Counted from the stretch's first letter, positions 53,710 through 62,756 are shown. The stretch: DNA of 64,000 nt from Prevotellaceae bacterium UBA1391 (GCA_002305265.1 DBQP01000022.1:3364-67363), one strand, 5' to 3'. Translations and numbers: made by a program. Notes: generated from the letters alone by a model not told the origin.

Positions 53710-53835
53710 TCCACCCCCGCGGCAGCCGTCGCAAGGCCGCGCCACCGCAATTGCGCAGGCAGGCCCGCACGGCACGGCAGGCGGAAAGAAACCACCCAAC
53801 AGGCCCGGCAGCCCCATGCGGCCGGCCATCGCCCC

Positions 53836-54879
53836 ATGAAATACTCCATCATCATCCCCGTCTTCAATCGTCCCGACGAAGTGGACGAGCTGCTCGAGAG
53901 CCTCACGCAGCAAACCCTGCCTGCAGACGACTTCGAAGTGATCGTCGTGGAGGACGGCTCCGAGCGCGACTGCCGCGAAGTGGTCGGGCGCTATGAAGAC
54001 CGGCTCCGCATCCACTACCACGTGAAAGCGAACGGCGGCCCTGGGCCCGCCCGCAACTTCGGCGCCGAGCAGGCCACAGGCGACTACCTGCTCATCCTCG
54101 ACTCCGACGTCGTCCTGCCGCCCGCCTACCTCGCCTCCGTCGACGCCGAGCTGGCCGCCCATCCCTGCGAGGCCTTCGGCGGACCCGACGCCGCCCACGA
54201 GAGCTTCACGCAGATGCAGAAAGCCATCAGCTACGCCATGACCTCCTTCTTCACCACCGGAGGCATCCGCGGCGGCAAGCAGAAGCTCGACAAGTTCTAT
54301 CCGCGCTCCTTCAACATGGGCGTACGACGCGACGTCTACGCCGCGCTGAGGGGCTTCTCCCGCATGCGGTTTGGCGAGGACGTGGATTTCAGCTACCGCA
54401 TCTTCGAGCACGGCTACACGGCCCGCCTCTTTCCCTCCGCATGGGTTTGGCACAAACGCCGCACCGACCTCGACAAATTCTTCAAGCAAGTGTTCAACTC
54501 CGGCATCGCCCGCATCAACCTCACCAAGCGGCATCCCGGCACGTTGAAGCTCGTCCACCTGCTGCCGGCCGCCTTCACCGTGGGCGTCATCGCGCTGCTG
54601 GCCGCAGCCATCGTGCTGCGCCTGCTCAACGCCGATGCGCCACCCGCCGCCTCCGTCCATCTCTGGCTATGGCCACTGCTGCCCATCCTGCTGTTCATCG
54701 TCCTCATCTTCGTCGACGCCACCCGCGTCAGCCGCTCCCTCGTGGTGGGCTTCCTCGCCATCGAGGCCGCCTTTGTCCAGCTCATGGGCTACGGCCTCGG
54801 TTTCCTCAAAGCGTGGTGGCAACGCTATGTGATGGGCCGCAGCGAGTTCTCCGCGTTCGAGAAGAACTTCTACGATTAG
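53836..54879 (+). CDS. Glycosyltransferase family 2 with C-terminal membrane helices
   Basis: 347 residues. GT2 domain at about 1-230: YSIIIPVFNRPDEVDELLESL, VIVVEDGS, NGGPGPARNFG, and the metal-binding LILDSDV. Two or three membrane helices lie at about 245-320 (FTVGVIALLAAAIVLRLL, PILLFIVLIFVDA). It transfers a sugar from a nucleotide donor at the inner membrane. Acceptor unknown. It follows porT by 126 bases on the same strand. Confidence 0.85.
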   Translation: MKYSIIIPVFNRPDEVDELLESLTQQTLPADDFEVIVVEDGSERDCREVVGRYEDRLRIHYHVKANGGPGPARNFGAEQATGDYLLILDSDVVLPPAYLASVDAELAAHPCEAFGGPDAAHESFTQMQKAISYAMTSFFTTGGIRGGKQKLDKFYPRSFNMGVRRDVYAALRGFSRMRFGEDVDFSYRIFEHGYTARLFPSAWVWHKRRTDLDKFFKQVFNSGIARINLTKRHPGTLKLVHLLPAAFTVGVIALLAAAIVLRLLNADAPPAASVHLWLWPLLPILLFIVLIFVDATRVSRSLVVGFLAIEAAFVQLMGYGLGFLKAWWQRYVMGRSEFSAFEKNFYD

Positions 54880-55039
54880 TCCGTACAAGCCCCTCCGGCA
54901 GCGCGCCGCGACATCTGGCCGCAGCCCCATGCCAACCACCAGGCGCAGCCAGGCCCACGCCATCCTCCCCCCCGAAACGACCACCTTGCCGCGACGCCCT
55001 GCGCGACGCGCAGCCCACCCACCTTCCAGCCGCACCACC

Positions 55040-55810
55040 ATGACCGAACTGCCAAGCTCACAGGAGGACTACCTGCTCTCCGAGACACTGTATCACGACG
55101 CTGCCGCCGACCATTCCACGCCCAACGGACGTGCCATCAAGGAACTGGCAGCAGAAGACAGACCGCGCGAGAAACTCCTCGAACGCGGCGCCGAGTCGCT
55201 CTCCAACGCAGAGCTCCTGGCCATCCTCATCGGCAGCGGCACACGGAAGATGAGCGCCGTCGAGCTCATGTCGCGCATCATGGCCGACTGCGACAACAAA
55301 CTGGTGCTGCTCAACCGCATGTCCGTGGAAGACCTGATGGCGTACAACGGCATCGGAGAAGCCAAGGCCATCACACTGAAAGCAGCCAGCGAGCTCGGCA
55401 ATCGCCGCTCGCTGGAGTCCGTCAGCCGCGATTTGATGAAGTTCGACTCGTCGGCCGATATCTACGCCTATATGCGTCCGATCCTGCAAGACCGCGGACA
55501 TGAGGAGTGCTGGGTGCTGCTGCTCAACAACAGCGCGCGCCTCATCAAGCGCAAGCGCATCAGCACAGGCGGGCAGACGAGCACGCTGGTCGATGTGCGC
55601 ATGGTGATGAAAGCCGCCTTGCTCGCCGAAGCCACCTCGCTCATTCTGGTGCACAACCATCCTTCCGGCGCATCTCGTCCGAGCCGCGACGACATCCAGC
55701 TGACGGAAAGGGTGCGCGACGCCGCCCGCACATTGAACCTGACGCTGCTCGACCACATCATCGTGGCCGACGGCGAATACTACTCCTTCAGCGACGAAGG
55801 CAAGCTGTAA
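55040..55810 (+). CDS. radC: RadC-family JAB-domain protein
   Basis: 256 residues from the ATG at 55040 (MTELPSSQEDYLL); an in-frame start at 54929 adds a low-quality stretch. N-terminal helix-hairpin-helix region (LSNAELLAILIGSGTRKMSAVELM, IGEAKAITLKAA), then the RadC JAB domain with the metal-binding HNHPSGASRPSRDD near 215. Long called a DNA repair protein, but its function is unclear; loss in E. coli gives little repair defect. Cytoplasmic. Confidence 0.9.
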   Translation: MTELPSSQEDYLLSETLYHDAAADHSTPNGRAIKELAAEDRPREKLLERGAESLSNAELLAILIGSGTRKMSAVELMSRIMADCDNKLVLLNRMSVEDLMAYNGIGEAKAITLKAASELGNRRSLESVSRDLMKFDSSADIYAYMRPILQDRGHEECWVLLLNNSARLIKRKRISTGGQTSTLVDVRMVMKAALLAEATSLILVHNHPSGASRPSRDDIQLTERVRDAARTLNLTLLDHIIVADGEYYSFSDEGKL

Positions 55811-55885
55811 GCATCGGCTTGCCAGCTGCACGAAGCGGCGGCGGCGCACCACCAGACTTTGCTGATGCCGCCTCCCCTCCTCTGG

Positions 55886-55929
55886 GTGGCTATCTGCATC
55901 ACCCTCCGTGGCTATCCGCATCACCCTCC
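55886..55929. repeat. Two-unit 22-bp direct repeat
   Basis: GTGGCTAT(C/T)(C/T)GCATCACCC repeats at 55886 and 55908, exactly 22 apart, one or two mismatches. Between the convergent radC and queA genes. Confidence 0.85.
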
Positions 55930-55938
55930 TACAGCGTA

Positions 55939-55982
55939 AGCGGCTCACCGCAGCAACCCATTGGTTGCCGCGGCGAGCCGCT
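55939..55982. terminator. Terminator between radC and queA
   Basis: An 8-bp outer stem (55939-55946 with 55975-55982) encloses GCAACC/GGTTGC. A short T run follows on the plus strand. Confidence 0.65.
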
Positions 55983-56056
55983 TTCGTCTGAAAACCACAG
56001 GCGCTCCCTGCGCCTTTCTTCTCCCGGCACGCGGCAGAAGGCGCCTTTCCAGCAGG

Positions 56057-57361
56057 CTACGGTATCAGCAGGCTGGAGTCGCCATAGCTGAGAAAACGGA
56101 AGTCATGCGCCAGTGCATAGTCGTAGATCCGCCGCCAGTCGCCGCCCACGAAGGCGCTCACCAGCAGCAGCAGCGTAGACTGCGGCTGATGGAAGTTCGT
56201 CACCATGCGGCGCACGATGTGGTAGCGATAGCCCGGAGCGATGATGATTTGCGTGGAGGTGTGCAGCGCCGCCAGCTGGTGGCGGTCGAGATACGTCAGG
56301 ATATTTTGCAGGTAGCGCATCGTCAGCGCGTCGGCCTCAGCCTCGTCCTGCGGCGCTGCCGCATCCGCTTCGTAGGGTTCCCACTGCTGTACGTGCAGTT
56401 CGTCCTCGCTCAGCTCCATCGAGCGGTCCAACTTGCGCCCGATGTAGTATAGGCTCTCCAGCGTGCGCACGGAGGTCGTGCCCACCGCAATGGCGCGCCC
56501 ATTGTGCCGGAGGAGCTTCTCGATGGTCTGCCGGCGCACGACGATGAACTCAGAATGCATGGTATGGTCGGCAATTTCCTCGCTCTTGACGGGCTTGAAC
56601 GTGCCGGCGCCCACGTGCAGCGTCAGTTCCTCGCGGTCGATGCCGGCCGCGTCAATCTCACGCAGCACGCGCTCGGTGAAGTGCAGTCCGGCCGTCGGGG
56701 CAGCCACGCTGCCCTTGATTTTCGAATACACCGTCTGATAGGTCCGCAGGTCGCTCTCCTGCGTCTCGCGGTTGAGATACGGCGGAATGGGCAACTCGCC
56801 CACCGCGTCGAGCACCTCGGCGAAGCTCACGGTGTCGTCGTTCCAGCAGAAGCGCACGCGGTGGTTGGTGCCGTCGTTGCCCGGATGCGAAGCCGGCTCG
56901 GCAACCGACGCCTCCTCTGCCGGCGCAAGCGGCAGGCGCTCCGCGGTCAGCCGCAGCGTCTGTCCCCTCACGACAATCTCGCGCGACAGCACGCCGCTCT
57001 TCCAGCGCTTCAGGTTGCCCACCATGCACAGCCACTCCACGCTGCCCGTGGTCGAGAAATTGAGCTGATAGTCGAGCGGCGAGAAAGGCTCCATGCAGAA
57101 GATCTCGATGAGCGCTCCCGTGTCCTTGCGGAAGTGCATGCGCGCCTGGATCACGCGCGTGTTGTTGAACACCATGAGCGAGCCATCGGGCAGGTAGTGT
57201 GTGATATGCGTGAACGTATCCTCGATCACCTCGCCATGGTGGTAGACGAGCAGTTTGCTGGCATCGCGCTCCGCCAGCGGAAATTTGGCGATGCGCTCGT
57301 CGGGCAGTGGATAGTCGAAATCGGCAATCTGGATATGCTTCGGAGAGTTTTCCTGAGTCAT
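56057..57361 (-). CDS. queA: S-adenosylmethionine:tRNA ribosyltransferase-isomerase
   Basis: 434 residues, longer than the 356 of E. coli, as is usual in this phylum. Conserved parts: FDYPLPDERIAKFPL, LMVFNNTRVIQARM, PPYLNRETQESDLRTYQTVYS, GSVAAPTAGLHFT, ELTLHVGAGTFKPVK, HSEFIVV, AIAVGTTSVRTLE. QueA adds the cyclopentene ring (as epoxyqueuosine) during queuosine synthesis in tRNA. Its ATG overlaps the birA stop by four bases (ATGA), so translation is coupled. Confidence 0.95.
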   Translation of the reverse strand: MTQENSPKHIQIADFDYPLPDERIAKFPLAERDASKLLVYHHGEVIEDTFTHITHYLPDGSLMVFNNTRVIQARMHFRKDTGALIEIFCMEPFSPLDYQLNFSTTGSVEWLCMVGNLKRWKSGVLSREIVVRGQTLRLTAERLPLAPAEEASVAEPASHPGNDGTNHRVRFCWNDDTVSFAEVLDAVGELPIPPYLNRETQESDLRTYQTVYSKIKGSVAAPTAGLHFTERVLREIDAAGIDREELTLHVGAGTFKPVKSEEIADHTMHSEFIVVRRQTIEKLLRHNGRAIAVGTTSVRTLESLYYIGRKLDRSMELSEDELHVQQWEPYEADAAAPQDEAEADALTMRYLQNILTYLDRHQLAALHTSTQIIIAPGYRYHIVRRMVTNFHQPQSTLLLLVSAFVGGDWRRIYDYALAHDFRFLSYGDSSLLIP

Positions 57362-58149
57362 GAGATGGGAATATTGGGAGATGGCGGAAGCACAAAGCGC
57401 ACTTCCTTGAATTCATAGCGGCGCAGCTCGCCCCCGCGCGTGCGGAGCAGCAGATAGCCGGACGGTTCGATACCCTCGATGCAGGCCTCGAACGCGCCTG
57501 CGGCATCGGCAAAGGGATGGAAACCCGAGCGACGGTAGAGGTGCTGTAGGTAGAGGCGGCGCACCTCGTCGGCCCCGCCCGCGCGCAGCAGGTAGTAGAG
57601 GCGCGCGAAAGCCGACACGATGCGGACGAGCAAGGCGTCGCGGTCCAGCTCATCGCCGCCGCACACCTGGCGCAGCGAGATGGGGTTGGGCGCACCGCTC
57701 ACGAAGTGGCACTGATTGACATTCACGCCGGTGCCGATGACCACCGTCTCGAGACGCCCGCCCTTCAGTCCGCATTCCATCAGCGTACCACTGATTTTGG
57801 CGTCGCGGAAGTAGATGTCGTTGGGCCACTTCACGCTGAAGTGTGGCGCCAGCGCCTCGCCAGCCGTCTGCCGGAGCGCCTCGCACACGGCCAACGCGAT
57901 GCACTGGCTCAGCAGGAACTGCTCCGACGGCCGGAGAAAGGAGGGGCGGCAAAGGAGGGAGAACGTGAGATTCTGCCCGTCGGCCGACTCCCACACATTG
58001 CCTTGCATGCCCCGCCCCTGCGTCTGCGCATCGGCCGAAACCAGCGTCAGGTCGGGCCAGTCGGCTCCCTCGGCCAGCTGCTGAAGCACGTAGCTGTTGG
58101 TGGAACCGACGCGGTCGAGGCGGATATGTAGGGCGGGAAGAGGCTGCAT
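57358..58149 (-). CDS. birA: Biotin--[acetyl-CoA-carboxylase] ligase
   Basis: 263 residues from the ATG at 58149 (MQPLPALHIRLDRVGSTNSYV). Catalytic domain: STNSY, QTQGRGMQGN (the biotinoyl-adenylate loop, usually GRGR; here M and Q follow), KWPNDIYF with the catalytic Lys, and GTGVNVNQ. A small C-terminal SH3-like domain follows. There is no N-terminal DNA-binding domain, so it is a ligase only, not a repressor. It attaches biotin to carboxylases. First gene of the birA-queA unit. Confidence 0.93.
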   Translation of the reverse strand: MQPLPALHIRLDRVGSTNSYVLQQLAEGADWPDLTLVSADAQTQGRGMQGNVWESADGQNLTFSLLCRPSFLRPSEQFLLSQCIALAVCEALRQTAGEALAPHFSVKWPNDIYFRDAKISGTLMECGLKGGRLETVVIGTGVNVNQCHFVSGAPNPISLRQVCGGDELDRDALLVRIVSAFARLYYLLRAGGADEVRRLYLQHLYRRSGFHPFADAAGAFEACIEGIEPSGYLLLRTRGGELRRYEFKEVRFVLPPSPNIPIS

Positions 58150-58192
58150 GGCGTTGTCGGGCGGCAGAGAGTACGCATGCTGCCAACCGGCT

Positions 58193-58201
58193 GCAAAGTT
58201 A
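58193..58201 (-). promoter_or_regulatory. Promoter -7 box of birA-queA
   Basis: Minus-strand TAACTTTGC, 44 bases before the birA ATG. Confidence 0.75.
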
Positions 58202-58319
58202 CGGATTTTATGCGACACAGCCAGCGCCTCACCTTCCAAATCGTCGGGCCCCTCCCCTGCCGCACGGCGCAGCCCGGCGGCAGCGCGGACAAAAACTTGC
58301 CCACGTCGGATTTTTCCTT

Positions 58320-58328
58320 TACCTTTGC
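58320..58328 (+). promoter_or_regulatory. Promoter -7 box of tadA, almost on top of the start codon
   Basis: TACCTTTGC with CTTG about 20 bases upstream. Only four bases separate the box from the ATG at 58333, so the transcript may be nearly leaderless. Confidence 0.65.
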
Positions 58329-58332
58329 TCCC

Positions 58333-58791
58333 ATGAATCAGAATCAGCACACCGACACGGCCACCGACGAGCGCTTCATGCGAATGGCACTGGCCGAGGC
58401 AGCCGAGGCACTGGCGCAGGACGAAGTGCCCATCGGCGCAGTGGTCGTGGCCGACGGCATGGTCGTCGGCCGCGGACACAACCTGACGGAGACGCTGCGC
58501 GACGTGACGGCACACGCCGAGATGCAGGCCATCACGGCGGCCGCCGCGAGCATCGGCGGAAAATATCTGGACGCCTGCACGCTCTACGTCACCGTGGAAC
58601 CGTGCATCATGTGCGCCGGCGCCATCGGATGGAGCCAGATGGGACGCATCGTCTATGGCGCGCCCGACCCCAAGCGCGGCTTCCAAACTTATGCGCCCCG
58701 GGCTTTCCACCCCCGCGCCAGCGTCACGCAGGGCATTCTCGAGGAAGAGTGCGCGCAGCTCATGCGCGACTTCTTCCGCCGCAAGCGCTGA
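58333..58791 (+). CDS. tadA: tRNA-specific adenosine deaminase (or related nucleoside deaminase)
   Basis: 152 residues from the ATG at 58333. Zinc site HAE in TAHAEMQAI and PCIMCAG in VEPCIMCAGAIGW, typical of TadA; DERFMRMALAEAAEAL is the usual N-terminal helix, so a start at the internal Met (58378) would cut into it. It makes inosine at position 34 of tRNA-Arg; a guanine deaminase role is the alternative. Divergent from birA. Confidence 0.88.
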   Translation: MNQNQHTDTATDERFMRMALAEAAEALAQDEVPIGAVVVADGMVVGRGHNLTETLRDVTAHAEMQAITAAAASIGGKYLDACTLYVTVEPCIMCAGAIGWSQMGRIVYGAPDPKRGFQTYAPRAFHPRASVTQGILEEECAQLMRDFFRRKR

Positions 58792-58915
58792 CATCACCGG
58801 CCACCGCCGCCGGCGTTGCTACCTCCGGCACACTTCAACAGAGAGAAGCACCCACGCCACGTGACGCGCCACACCGCACGTTGCTCCATGCAGCGCGTCG
58901 TCAGCACCTCATCAC

Positions 58916-58969
58916 GAAGGCCTTCGCGACTCAACACGAAGGCCTTCGCAGCGCCCCACGAAGGCCTTC
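58916..58969. repeat. Triplet palindrome locus 8 (22-bp period)
   Basis: GAAGGCCTTC at 58916, 58938 and 58960. Between the convergent tadA and DUF4834 genes (58792-59181). Confidence 0.95.
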
Positions 58970-59109
58970 GCGTGCGCCCACCGGCAACGCGCCACACCCA
59001 CGGGCACGGCTGGCGGCGCACGCCACGGCGAGGCATCATCCGCATTCCGACGCCACCACGGCGGCCGTCCAGCGTCCGCGCCCGCCCACAGCGGGCCACA
59101 GACACCAAG

Positions 59110-59151
59110 CAGGCAGCGCGGCCCACTTCCGAGAGTGGGCCGCGCTGCCTG
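59110..59151. terminator. Terminator with perfect 18-bp stem between convergent genes
   Basis: Arms 59110-59127 and 59134-59151, loop TCCGAG, 30 bases past the DUF4834 stop codon. Confidence 0.75.
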
Positions 59152-59181
59152 TTGCTGCATGAAAGGGGGAAGAGTCGCCGA

Positions 59182-59469
59182 CTATCGCTTCGGCTCCTTC
59201 ACCTCCTCGAAATCGACGTAGGAGCCTTCGTCGTCGCCGAAAATCGGGCCCGACGCATCCTCCTTCGGCTTGCGTGGCTTCGATTCCGACGCGCCGGCAG
59301 CCTGCCGCGAACGGCCTGCGCCCGGCGCCTTGCGTCCGAAGAAGTCGTTGATATTCAGCCCACCGGTCACGCGCTTGAGCACGCGCATCAACACCCACCA
59401 AAGGATGACGCGGCGGAAGTAATAGGCCAGAAGAAGGAGTAGAAGAAGGACAAGTATGAAGATTTCCAT
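59182..59469 (-). CDS. DUF4834 family membrane protein
   Basis: 95 residues. One N-terminal membrane helix (EIFILVLLLLLLLAYYF), a short amphipathic region with NINDFFGRK, and a Lys/Arg-rich, then acidic, tail (DDEGSYVDFEEV). This matches DUF4834, which in Bacteroidetes commonly follows pssA. Function unknown. It is third in the psd-pssA-DUF4834 set, 62 bases from pssA. Confidence 0.8.
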   Translation of the reverse strand: MEIFILVLLLLLLLAYYFRRVILWWVLMRVLKRVTGGLNINDFFGRKAPGAGRSRQAAGASESKPRKPKEDASGPIFGDDEGSYVDFEEVKEPKR

Positions 59470-59531
59470 GCGGGAGGAGGATCAAGAAACGAAAAGAGAA
59501 CGACCACTGGCATGCGGTCCGGCAGACGGCA

Positions 59532-60293
59532 TCATTCCTCGCGGCGCTGAGCATAGAGCAGGCCGAAGCCGAGGAGTGCATACAGGCCGATGATGATGGC
59601 AATGGCCTTGCAGACGTAGGCCCACACCATGCCGGCAGGGGCGAAGAGCGCAAAGCAGATGATGAGCAAAGCGGCCACGACGAGGAAGCCATAGCGCAGA
59701 CGGTCGAGGCGGTCGGACACACCGAGGCGTCTGAACTTGAAGGCCAGCATCGGCACATCGCTCACCAGCAGGAAGCAGCTCAGCAGCACGAAGAGGAAGA
59801 GGAAGGGCGCATTGAAGCGCAGGCTCGTGAGATAGTCGAGGCTGCCGCTGATGAGCGCACCCCAGAAGATGGCGCACGCCGGCGTCGGCATGCCGATGAA
59901 GCCCGTGTGCTGGCGCGTGTCGAGATTGAACTTGGCCAGGCGGTAGGCCGAGAAGGCTGCGAGCAGAAAAGCCGTGTAGGGCAGCAACGTGAACCAGAAG
60001 CCGTTGGACATGAACGACGGGTAGCAGACCTTCGTGAAGAGCGTGAACAGCATGGCGGAGGGAGCCACGCCAAAAGTCACGACGTCGCTCAGCGAGTCGA
60101 GCTCCACGCCCAGCGGACTGGGCGCCTTCAGCACACGCGAGAGAAAACCGTCGAGAAAGTCGAACGCACCGCCACAGAGTATGAACAGAAACGCCGTGGT
60201 GAAATGGCCGTGGAAGGCCGCACCGGTGGCAATGCACCCGCAGATGAGATTGGACAGCGTGGCTGCATTCGGGATAAAACGCTTGTTCATCAT
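59532..60293 (-). CDS. pssA: CDP-diacylglycerol--serine O-phosphatidyltransferase
   Basis: 253 residues from the ATG at 60293 (MMNKRFIPNAATLSN). The CDP-alcohol phosphotransferase signature is complete: DGFLSR, then G-x3-D-x3-D in LGVELDSLSD. About eight membrane helices. It makes phosphatidylserine, which Psd (encoded just upstream) decarboxylates to phosphatidylethanolamine. Likely one operon with psd, 159 bases away. Confidence 0.93.
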   Translation of the reverse strand: MMNKRFIPNAATLSNLICGCIATGAAFHGHFTTAFLFILCGGAFDFLDGFLSRVLKAPSPLGVELDSLSDVVTFGVAPSAMLFTLFTKVCYPSFMSNGFWFTLLPYTAFLLAAFSAYRLAKFNLDTRQHTGFIGMPTPACAIFWGALISGSLDYLTSLRFNAPFLFLFVLLSCFLLVSDVPMLAFKFRRLGVSDRLDRLRYGFLVVAALLIICFALFAPAGMVWAYVCKAIAIIIGLYALLGFGLLYAQRREE

Positions 60294-60452
60294 GTTGCTT
60301 ATACGTAGAGGGGGAAAGAAAAGTAAAGAAAGAAAACATCGGGACGCCAAACGGCGGCAGGAGGCAAGCCGGAGCGCCGGAAGTCTGGACAAAGAGAAAT
60401 GACAGCAACGGCACCGATCCGTAAGAACGCCTGCGACGCAACGCCGCGGCCC

Positions 60453-61166
60453 TCAGCCCTCAGGACGGAGACAAGCCAGAACGGTCTCGTCGCCCACGGT
60501 GCGCTGACCCACCTTCACCTTCACCTCGGTGCCGAGCGGCAGGTAGACATCGACGCGGCTGCCGAACTTGATGAAGCCCATGTGCTCGTCGATGAAGCAC
60601 TCCTGGCCTTCCTCGGCGTACGTGACGATGCGGCGCGCCATGGCTCCCGCAATCTGGCGGGCCATCACGAACTGGCCGTGCGGCGTCTCCACGACAATCA
60701 TCGAGCGTTCGTTCTCCGTGCTGGCTTTCGGCAGATAGGCCGCCTTGAAGTTGCCCTTCTGATGTGCCACCTTCACCACACGCCCGTCGCAAGGAAACCA
60801 GTTGGCATGCACGTTGGTGATGCTCATGAAGATGGAGACCATCAGCCGGCGGTCGTTGAAATATTCCGTCTCATCTACTTCCTCCACCACCACGACGTGG
60901 CCATCGCAAGGAGCAACCACCGTCTGCGTGGTGGGACCTTGAAACATTCGGACCGGACAGCGGAAGAAATTGAGCAGGATGCAGTAGACAGCACCCAGAA
61001 TCGTCAGAGGAAGCCAAAAGCCGACGCAAGGACCGCAGAAATAATATATCAGAACCAAAACCGCCACAAAGAGAAGTCCGCACACCAGCAGCGTGGTGGT
61101 GCCCTCGCTGTGCAAGCGGATGTGATTACGGCGTTTGTTATGAATAAGTGGTTTTTCCTTTGTCAT
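60453..61166 (-). CDS. psd: Phosphatidylserine decarboxylase proenzyme
   Basis: 237 residues from the ATG at 61166 (MTKEKPLIHNKRRN); longer in-frame starts run through a dispersed repeat. Two N-terminal membrane helices, then the catalytic domain: VVAPCDGHV, SIFMSITNVHANWFP, and the self-cleavage site Gly-Ser in IKFGSRVDVYLP, where Ser becomes the pyruvoyl group. It matches the short archaeal-type Psd. Product is phosphatidylethanolamine. Confidence 0.93.
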   Translation of the reverse strand: MTKEKPLIHNKRRNHIRLHSEGTTTLLVCGLLFVAVLVLIYYFCGPCVGFWLPLTILGAVYCILLNFFRCPVRMFQGPTTQTVVAPCDGHVVVVEEVDETEYFNDRRLMVSIFMSITNVHANWFPCDGRVVKVAHQKGNFKAAYLPKASTENERSMIVVETPHGQFVMARQIAGAMARRIVTYAEEGQECFIDEHMGFIKFGSRVDVYLPLGTEVKVKVGQRTVGDETVLACLRPEG

Positions 61167-61185
61167 GGGATAGACTTTTACGCAT

Positions 61186-61194
61186 GCAAAGGTA
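61186..61194 (-). promoter_or_regulatory. Promoter -7 box of psd-pssA
   Basis: Minus-strand TACCTTTGC, 20 bases before the psd start. Confidence 0.7.
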
Positions 61195-61340
61195 CGATAT
61201 TTACACCAATGCAGCAAACATCGCAGACAAAATCTACTTTTCCACGCCGTACGCGCAGCACCGCGACACCCCGCCCCACAGCCCCACCCCAGCAGCTCCA
61301 CCAGCCACACGCACATGTCGCGCTTGGCGCACGCGTAGAG

Positions 61341-61490
61341 CGCCACCTCCTCCCGCGCAGGGAAGGCAACACACCCAAGCGACACTATCGCCTTCCATCC
61401 AAAGCGGTCGGAATATTCGTAGAAAAGCGAGCAGCCATCCAGGTGCGGGGGTGCCGATGCAGAAAGAAGAAGGAATCGATAACCAAGCGA
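61341..61490. repeat. 150-bp dispersed repeat, copy 1
   Basis: Shares with 63197-63346 CG(C/T)CACCTCCTCCCGCGC, then ATCGCCTTCCATCC, then AGAAAAGCGAG, in the same order and with equal total length. Copies are imperfect. Located in the gene-free stretch 61195-62067. Confidence 0.75.
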
Positions 61491-61510
61491 GAAAAATCCG
61501 TCGTGCCAAA

Positions 61511-62067
61511 GAAGAAATAAGCAGGGGCGTGGATAGCGGCAGAGTATAAGCGGCAGCTTATCTCATAAAAGAGGTTCATTCGACAAATGCGTAGTCTGCA
61601 TCGAGATCCTACCATACATGAAGAACGACGCATTTATCGGATGAACCAGCAGGAATTGATCCCTACACTTGAGTTCTATAGCATGTCTGTCACCTTTGTA
61701 TCTCTTTTCTTTACACAGTTGTCGAACTCATATCTTGGTATAAGAGATATAATCTGAGCGAAGAAAGTCTTTCCTTGATTCATGTATTTTGACTCTTACA
61801 ATACGATTTACAAACAAATACAAAAATCAGATCCAGAAAAATAAATATTCGCGTTACTTATGGAATATAAGCAATTTAAATCATATCTAAGATTTTTTTT
61901 GACAGTAGTGACCCCTTTATAAAAAATCCCCTATTTTCTTGGAAGAAATCTGACAAATTGATATTTTTGCATCTCATTAAGAACGACTGTCTCATACCGT
62001 CCGCACATTGTGCCGTGCGATGCCGTTAATACTAACCCTATTTAATCAAACAAACTAATTTATTGAC
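61511..62067. other. Low-GC gene-free region with promoter for the membrane-protein cassette
   Basis: GC falls sharply from about 61560. TATTTTTGC at 61962-61970 is a likely promoter for the genes starting at 62068, leaving a leader of about 90 bases. No reading frame or other element recognised. Confidence 0.6.
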
Positions 62068-62379
62068 ATGATGGAAAATAACATGGAAAACGTTCAGACA
62101 GACGTTACAGAGCAGGTTCAACCCCTACCCGACAATCACATGGCCTTGGCCATTTTTACCACCGTCTGTTGCTGTCTGCCCTTTGGCATTGTAGCCATCG
62201 TGAAAGCCAGTCAGGTAAACGGCCTGTACATGTCCAAACACTATATAGCTGCTCAGCAGGCTGCCGACGAAGCCAAAAAGTGGTCTATCATAAGTATCGT
62301 GGCCGGTCTGGTGATCAGCGTGATCTATTTAATTCTTTTTTATTTGGTTGGTGATTCTTTGATTTTTATGCCAATTTAA
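62068..62379 (+). CDS. CD225/dispanin-family membrane protein
   Basis: 103 residues. Two hydrophobic segments (about 25-48 and 73-97) flank a loop with CCCLPFGIVAIVKASQVNGLY, the CD225 (interferon-induced transmembrane, dispanin) signature, including the conserved Cys cluster and GIVAIV-x-A. Then AAQQAADEAKKWSIISIV. Function in bacteria unknown. First of three small membrane genes in a low-GC stretch; the next gene starts seven bases after its stop. Confidence 0.85.
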   Translation: MMENNMENVQTDVTEQVQPLPDNHMALAIFTTVCCCLPFGIVAIVKASQVNGLYMSKHYIAAQQAADEAKKWSIISIVAGLVISVIYLILFYLVGDSLIFMPI

Positions 62380-62385
62380 TGCACG

Positions 62386-62754
62386 TTGAAAAAAATATTC
62401 TTTGTTACAGCAGTCATCGTTGGGCTATCCCTATTCTACTTCGTAGATCCAGCCCATCACTGGTTTATGCCCAAATGTCCCTTCAAGATCCTCACCGGCC
62501 TCAACTGTCCGGCGTGCGGCATACAGCGTGCTATACATGCAGCCTTGATGGGACATTGGGCACAGGCGATCAAGTATAATTATTTTCTATTGTTCGCTGG
62601 CCCCTATGTACTGTCGTTCGCTGTACAGTATCTCATGCCCCAATCGCGTGCCAAGCAACGGCTGGGCGTGGTGCTCAGCAATAGGTATCTGGTGAACACC
62701 TACGTCGTAACATTCTTAGTGTGGCTCGCTGTGCGTAATCTATTAAACCTTTAG
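62386..62754 (+). CDS. DUF2752 membrane protein
   Basis: 122 residues from a TTG at 62386 (reads KKIFFVTAVIVGLSLFYF); no ATG in this frame gives the N-terminal helix, and the ATG at 62379 is out of frame. The DUF2752 core FKILTGLNCPACGIQRAIHA with its CPxCG motif lies at about 32-52, followed by two more membrane helices. Function unknown. A sequencing error or true TTG start cannot be told apart here. Confidence 0.78.
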   Translation: MKKIFFVTAVIVGLSLFYFVDPAHHWFMPKCPFKILTGLNCPACGIQRAIHAALMGHWAQAIKYNYFLLFAGPYVLSFAVQYLMPQSRAKQRLGVVLSNRYLVNTYVVTFLVWLAVRNLLNL

Positions 62755-62756
62755 CT

